Assembly (NCBI GenBank): GCA_903911825.1
Contig: CAIWFB010000336.1
Span: 1-44,213, forward strand
Source: an uncultured Verrucomicrobia subdivision 3 bacterium
GTDB lineage: Bacteria; Verrucomicrobiota; Verrucomicrobiia; Limisphaerales; UBA11358
Length of the DNA stretch: 44,213 nucleotides
Direction of reading: 5' to 3'
Shown: positions 40,306-44,213 of the stretch, in pieces
How the letters are laid out: every line of letters starts with the position of its first letter
Numbering within the stretch: position 1 is the first letter of the stretch
Notes under the pieces: model-generated
Databases searched by the model: none
Told to the model about the DNA's origin: nothing
What the model saw: only the letters and a program-made list of their open reading frames with translations
Translations under genes and position numbers: made by a program

Positions 40306-41646
40306 ATGACGCCCAAAGCAAACAACGGAACGGAATCGCTGGTTGAAACATTTTCGCAATTGGAAGTCGCCGCAGCGCAACCCAAATGGCTTGCGCCCCT
40401 GCGCAAAGCGGGCATCGCCAGCTTTGCTGACCAAGGTTTCCCCACGTTGCACGACGAAGACTGGCGCTTCACGAACGTTGCGCCGATTGCCAAGCTGCCC
40501 TTTCAACTGGCAAGTCAGGTCGCGGTCAATGGTGCCGAAAGCAAATTGCTCGACGACGCGGCGTTCACCAAGCTCCCCGGCCATCGACTTGTGTTCGTGA
40601 ACGGATTTTTCTGCGCGAAACTTTCCAGCATCAAACCCGTTTCCGGCGGCGTGCGCATTGAAAATCTGGCGGCCACTTTAGCAAATGATTCGGCACTCAT
40701 TGAAAAACATCTCGGCAAATACGCGCACGCAGCGGGCAATACTTTTGCCGCGCTGAATCAAGCGCTGTTCACGGACGGCGCATTCATCTTCGTGCCGAAA
40801 GGCGTGGAAGTATCCGAGCCGATTCAATTGATCTACGTTTCCTCCGCGAAACAAAATGGCGAAGTCATTCTTCCGCGCAATTTGGTCATTGCCGAGGCGA
40901 ATAGCAAATTGACGGTGGTGGAAAGTTATATCAGCACCGGCAACGTGGCGTATTTTACGAATGCCGTGACGGAAATTATCGCCGGCGAAAATGCCAACGT
41001 CGAACACGTCAAATTGCAAGACGAAGCGACCGAAGCGTTTCACATCGCCACCATCGCCGGTGAATTTGGCCGCGCGAGCAATGTCAGTGTTCACTCCTTT
41101 GCGCTGGGCGCAAAACTTTCCCGCAACAATATCCGCACTAACCTCGCGGGCGAAGGTTTGGAGTGCGTGCTGAACGGACTTTACCTGACGAAAGACGAGC
41201 AGCTCGCCGACCATCACATGATTGTCGAGCACGCACAGCCGCACTGCGCGAGCCACGAGTATTTCAACGGCATTCTCGATGACAAATCGAAGGGCGTTTT
41301 CCACGGCCGCATTTTGGTTCGCGAAATCGCGCAGAAGACAGACGCCAAGCAGACGAATAAAAATCTGTTGCTCTCAGATGACGCGACGGCGGATACCAAA
41401 CCGCAATTGGAAATTTATGCGGACGACGTGAAATGCACGCACGGTGCGACAATTGGCCAGTTGAACAAGGAATCAATTTTTTATCTCCGGGCACGCGGCA
41501 TCGGTTCCGACATGGCGCGGCAGATGTTGATCCACGCGTTCGCTGGCGAAATCATCGAGCGCATCAAGTGCGAACCGGCGCGGGAAGTGATTGATAAATT
41601 GGTGTGGGATCGCCTCGAAGCGAATCCGCATCTGGCGGGGAAGTAA
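40306..41646 (+). CDS. sufD: Fe-S cluster assembly protein SufD
   Basis: 446 aa of the SufB/SufD beta-helix family. The N-terminal helical part contains HDEDWRFTNVAPIAKL, and the C-terminus has the SufD-type RARGIGSDMARQMLIHAFAG followed by EIIERIKCEPAREVIDKLVW. It forms the SufBC2D scaffold with SufB and the ATPase SufC. SufB, SufC and SufS are not found in this window, so the operon here is minimal. No Shine-Dalgarno sequence is seen before ATG 40306; the short leader predicted from the promoter may mean near-leaderless translation. sufU follows after 5 bp. Confidence 0.92.
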   Translation: MTPKANNGTESLVETFSQLEVAAAQPKWLAPLRKAGIASFADQGFPTLHDEDWRFTNVAPIAKLPFQLASQVAVNGAESKLLDDAAFTKLPGHRLVFVNGFFCAKLSSIKPVSGGVRIENLAATLANDSALIEKHLGKYAHAAGNTFAALNQALFTDGAFIFVPKGVEVSEPIQLIYVSSAKQNGEVILPRNLVIAEANSKLTVVESYISTGNVAYFTNAVTEIIAGENANVEHVKLQDEATEAFHIATIAGEFGRASNVSVHSFALGAKLSRNNIRTNLAGEGLECVLNGLYLTKDEQLADHHMIVEHAQPHCASHEYFNGILDDKSKGVFHGRILVREIAQKTDAKQTNKNLLLSDDATADTKPQLEIYADDVKCTHGATIGQLNKESIFYLRARGIGSDMARQMLIHAFAGEIIERIKCEPAREVIDKLVWDRLEANPHLAGK

Positions 41647-41651
41647 TTTGT

Positions 41652-42107
41652 ATGTTCGACGACGTCAATGACCTGTATCAGCAAGTGATTTTGGATCACT
41701 GCAAAAAGCCGCGCAATTTCCACGAGATGCCGACGGCGACTTGCTCGGCGCAAGGTCACAACCCGTTGTGCGGCGATAATCTAAAATTATTTCTCACGTT
41801 GGAAGGCGACGTCATCAAAGACGCCAGCTTTGTGGGTTCGGGTTGCTGCATTTCCAAAGCGTCGGCGTCGTTGCTGACGGATAACATCAAGGGCAAAACC
41901 AAAGCCGAAGCAGAAAAAACCTTCGAGCAAGTGCGCGAAATGATCACGACGGGCCAAGTAAATGGCGACGTCGGTAAACTGGCGGTGTTTGCGGGCGTCC
42001 ACAAATATCCGGCACGCGTGAAATGCGCGATTCTGTCGTGGCACGCACTGATTGGCGCACTCAAAGGCGAAAACCAGCCGGTCAGCACCGAGTCGGAGCA
42101 GAATTGA
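41652..42107 (+). CDS. sufU: SufU Fe-S assembly/sulfur transfer protein
   Basis: 151 aa from ATG 41652 (upstream in-frame ATG 41604 lies inside sufD and is rejected). It has the SufU zinc ligands C40, D42 (NPLCGDNL), C65 (GSGCCISKASAS) and C125 (ARVKCAILSW), and the typical start LYQQVILDHCKKPRNFH. SufU accepts sulfur from the cysteine desulfurase SufS; here SufS must be elsewhere. Cotranscribed with sufD. Confidence 0.95.
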   Translation: MFDDVNDLYQQVILDHCKKPRNFHEMPTATCSAQGHNPLCGDNLKLFLTLEGDVIKDASFVGSGCCISKASASLLTDNIKGKTKAEAEKTFEQVREMITTGQVNGDVGKLAVFAGVHKYPARVKCAILSWHALIGALKGENQPVSTESEQN

Positions 42108-42136
42108 CCGAGGTTGCAGAACGGTTAACCCAAGAT

Positions 42137-42421
42137 ATGAAACTGCTAGTCCTGCTAATCTTGGTGACCTTGCTGACTTCAGTTGGATTCGGCCAAACGA
42201 ACGCACCGATAATTCTCCTGACGACCAATCTCATTCCTGCTAGCCACTCCATCTTAGCCGATCCTAATTTTCGCATTGCGGTCCGCGCTTTAGAGCAACG
42301 CTCAAAGACTAATACCCTGAAAGAACCTCCGGCTGAAATCACCACCTCAAATCCTCGCCGGATTAATGCGCCTCCCAGCGTGCTCACCCAACCGGTTACC
42401 GGCACCGGAACGAACCGTTGA
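42137..42421 (+). CDS. small secreted protein of unknown function
   Basis: 94 aa from ATG 42137, where a good signal peptide begins (MKLLVLLILVTLLTSVGFGQ); the longer frame from 42023 overlaps sufU and is rejected. The mature part is polar and rich in T, N and P (ITTSNPRRINAPPSVLTQPV), with one helical patch FRIAVRALEQRSK. No domain is recognised. It begins 29 bp after sufU and may be part of the same transcript. The following 228 bp (42422-42649) contain no gene and must carry the rpsA promoter. Confidence 0.6.
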   Translation: MKLLVLLILVTLLTSVGFGQTNAPIILLTTNLIPASHSILADPNFRIAVRALEQRSKTNTLKEPPAEITTSNPRRINAPPSVLTQPVTGTGTNR

Positions 42422-42649
42422 TCCAGGCGATTTCGCCTTGCCTTTAGCAGCGTTTCTCCTATTCTCCAGCCTGCCTGAACGCCGCGTGTGCGGATGTTCA
42501 TTTAGGCTGAGAAAAAACCGTTAACCAATAACCTAACCTTTAACCTCCGTTGCCCCGGCAGCGTTTGTTGTTAGTTTAGGCAATGGAGTCTTCAAATTCC
42601 CGATCTTCATCGGGGACTAAAAGCCTCCCGCAGTTCGAAAAGCACAATT

Positions 42650-44213
42650 ATGCTTACCATGGAAGAAGCCCTTAAGCAGAGCGGTAAATCGCTCGTCGCT
42701 CAAGGCGAAATCGTCAAAGGCATCGTCATCGAAATCCGTTCCAAAGAAGTTTTGGTGGATATCGGCTACAAGAGCGAAGGTGTCATCCCCACTAACGAAT
42801 TTATCGAAATCGACGCCATCAAAGTTGGCAGCGAAATCGACGTCCTCATCGAGAAGCTCGAAAATAAAGAAGGCACCGTGGTGCTCTCCCACGAAAAAGC
42901 CGAGTTCAAGAAGAACTGGGAACGCATCCTCTCCATCTGCAACGAAGGCGGCCGCGTCAACGGCAAAGTCAAAGCCGTCGTCAAAGGTGGTCTCATCGTC
43001 AACGTGGGCGTGGAAGCTTTCTTGCCTTCCTCCCAGATCGACGTCAACACGCCGAAGAATTTGCAATCGTTCGTGGGCAACACCTACGAATTCAAAGTCG
43101 TTAAGATCAACCAAGAGCGCCAGAACATCGTGCTCTCCCGCCGCGAGCTCATCGAAGCGGAACGCAACGACAAACGCGGCAAATTGTTGGCCGAAATGGT
43201 TCCGGGCGATATCCGCAAGGGCACCGTCAAGAACATCACCGACTTCGGTGCGTTCATCGACCTCAATGGTTTGGATGGCTTGCTCCATATCACCGATATG
43301 AGCTGGGGTCGTTTGACCCATCCTTCCGAAATCCTCAAGGTCGGTCAGGAACTCGACGTGGTGGTGCTCGACGTGAACAAAGAAAAAGAACGCGTCAGCC
43401 TCGGCCTCAAGCAGAAGATGACCAACCCTTGGGACAACATCGAAGCGAAGTTCCCCATCGGCACCAAGGTTAAAGGCAAAGTCGTCAGCCTCGTGCCCTA
43501 CGGCGCTTTCGTGCAACTCGAACCCGGTGTGGAAGGTCTCGTCCACGTCACCGAACTCTCTTGGACCAAGCGCGTGGCTAAGCCCAGCGACGTCCTCAAG
43601 CAGGATCAGGAACTCGAAGCCGTGGTCCTCGGTATCAACCGCGACGAACAGAAGATTTCCCTCGGCGTCCGCCAATTGGAAAACAATCCTTGGGACAACG
43701 CCGACGGCAAATACAAAGTCGGCGAACGCGTCAAAGGCAAAGTCCGCAACCTCACCAGCTACGGTGCGTTCGTGGAACTCGAAGAAGGCATCGACGGTAT
43801 GGTGCACGTCTCCGATATGTCCTGGACCCGCAAAATCAATCACCCGAGCGAAATGCTCAAGAAAGGTGATGACATCGAAGCGCAGGTGCTCGAAGTCGAT
43901 AAGGCCAACCAGCGCATCGCGCTCGGCATGAAACAGATCGAAATCGATCCGTGGGAAAACATCGAGAAACTCTACAAAGTCGGCGACCTCGTGCAGGGCA
44001 AAGTCAGCAAGCTCGCCAGCTTCGGCGCGTTTGTCGGCCTCCAACACGAAATCGACGGCCTCGTGCACATCTCGCAGATCAGCGACGCACGCGTTGAAAA
44101 GATCAAGCACGTGCTCAAGGTTGGTCACGAGGTCAGCGCCCGCGTCGTGAAACTCGACCGCACGGAACGCCGGAACGGTCTGTCCAACAAGGCCGCCGCT
44201 GACTCCGACGAAC
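42650..44213 (+). CDS. rpsA: 30S ribosomal protein S1 (3' end beyond window)
   Basis: The frame from ATG 42650 (MLTMEEALKQSGKSL; ATG 42659 is an alternative) is open to the window edge, 521 codons. It has tandem S1 RNA-binding domains, each with the core G-x-V-x-G-x-V; examples are GTVKNITDFGAFIDLNG, GKVVSLVPYGAFVQLEPG, GKVRNLTSYGAFVELEEG and GKVSKLASFGAFVGLQ, with LHITDMSW and VHVTELSW strands. S1 binds mRNA and helps initiate translation. As in other bacteria, its own start lacks a strong Shine-Dalgarno sequence. At least six domains are visible; the end is cut. Confidence 0.97.
   Translation, partial: MLTMEEALKQSGKSLVAQGEIVKGIVIEIRSKEVLVDIGYKSEGVIPTNEFIEIDAIKVGSEIDVLIEKLENKEGTVVLSHEKAEFKKNWERILSICNEGGRVNGKVKAVVKGGLIVNVGVEAFLPSSQIDVNTPKNLQSFVGNTYEFKVVKINQERQNIVLSRRELIEAERNDKRGKLLAEMVPGDIRKGTVKNITDFGAFIDLNGLDGLLHITDMSWGRLTHPSEILKVGQELDVVVLDVNKEKERVSLGLKQKMTNPWDNIEAKFPIGTKVKGKVVSLVPYGAFVQLEPGVEGLVHVTELSWTKRVAKPSDVLKQDQELEAVVLGINRDEQKISLGVRQLENNPWDNADGKYKVGERVKGKVRNLTSYGAFVELEEGIDGMVHVSDMSWTRKINHPSEMLKKGDDIEAQVLEVDKANQRIALGMKQIEIDPWENIEKLYKVGDLVQGKVSKLASFGAFVGLQHEIDGLVHISQISDARVEKIKHVLKVGHEVSARVVKLDRTERRNGLSNKAAADSDE

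Noticed and set aside
42617-44128. 503-aa minus-strand ORF opposite rpsA
   Set aside because: It is the antisense of conserved S1 domains and its translation (runs of D, F and V) has no family character.
1-44213. tRNA or rRNA genes
   Set aside because: No cloverleaf or rRNA-like stretch was recognised by eye; a tRNAscan-SE run would decide.

Overview
The window looks like a chromosome segment of a Verrucomicrobiota bacterium, most likely of the Limisphaerales/Pedosphaera type. This is inferred from gene content, not from a marker-gene search. The signs are: secreted proteins ending in a 'PSRFYR/PSRFFR' C-terminal module (5869-8904 and 22822-25008), an MBG/YDG-repeat exoprotein, a DUF1559-like prepilin remnant, Tat-exported Gfo/Idh/MocA and phosphatase proteins, lipoproteins, LolCD, and many small palindromic dispersed elements between genes. 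Most of the window is moderately GC-rich; the genes at 10835-11473 and 36471-37100 are visibly richer in A/T.

Layout. 1-2445: the start of aconitase, a frameshifted receiver protein and two peroxiredoxins, all on the minus strand. 2499-4337: pgsA and an MFS transporter (minus). 4428-5573: purE with a beta-carbonic anhydrase (plus). 5869-8904: a 1011-aa repeat exoprotein. 9006-11473: glnS directly followed by an HEPN-like gene. 11691-17354: mostly exported proteins on the plus strand (TlpA-like lipoprotein, alpha/beta-hydrolase, Tat acid phosphatase, GH43-GH16 fusion) plus a TfoX-domain protein. 17355-18400: a non-standard stretch with dispersed repeats and a 504-bp array of 24 in-phase 21-bp units. 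18415-21620: nucleoside-type MFS permease, a trypsin-like-looking exported protein and a DUF4185-like lipoprotein. 21630-25008: aldo/keto reductase and a propeller-like exoprotein. 25005-35128: a long minus-strand block (GNAT, membrane Ser/Thr kinase, Gfo/Idh, purB, EamA transporter, rhomboid, methyltransferase, lolD, lolC). 35226-37100: half-length aldehyde dehydrogenase, DUF3185 protein, prepilin remnant and a membrane-anchored HNH protein. 37162-40098: Mrp and a glutaminase-STAS-cNMP fusion. 40306-42421: sufD, sufU and a small exported protein. 42650-end: rpsA, cut by the window edge.

Connections. Housekeeping functions (purine synthesis, tRNA charging, lipoprotein export, Fe-S assembly, ribosomal protein S1, phospholipid synthesis) are mixed with a secreted carbohydrate/phosphate scavenging repertoire. 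The sufD start is preceded by a TATAAT box overlapping a perfect 7-1-7 palindrome of Fur/PerR type, which would tie Fe-S assembly to iron or peroxide.

The best candidates for something not well described are the 21-bp (heptad-coding) array at 17565-18068, the HEPN-like gene coupled to glnS, the lone half aldehyde dehydrogenase, and the HNH gene sitting beside a truncated prepilin gene. No tRNA, rRNA, CRISPR array or complete insertion sequence was recognised.
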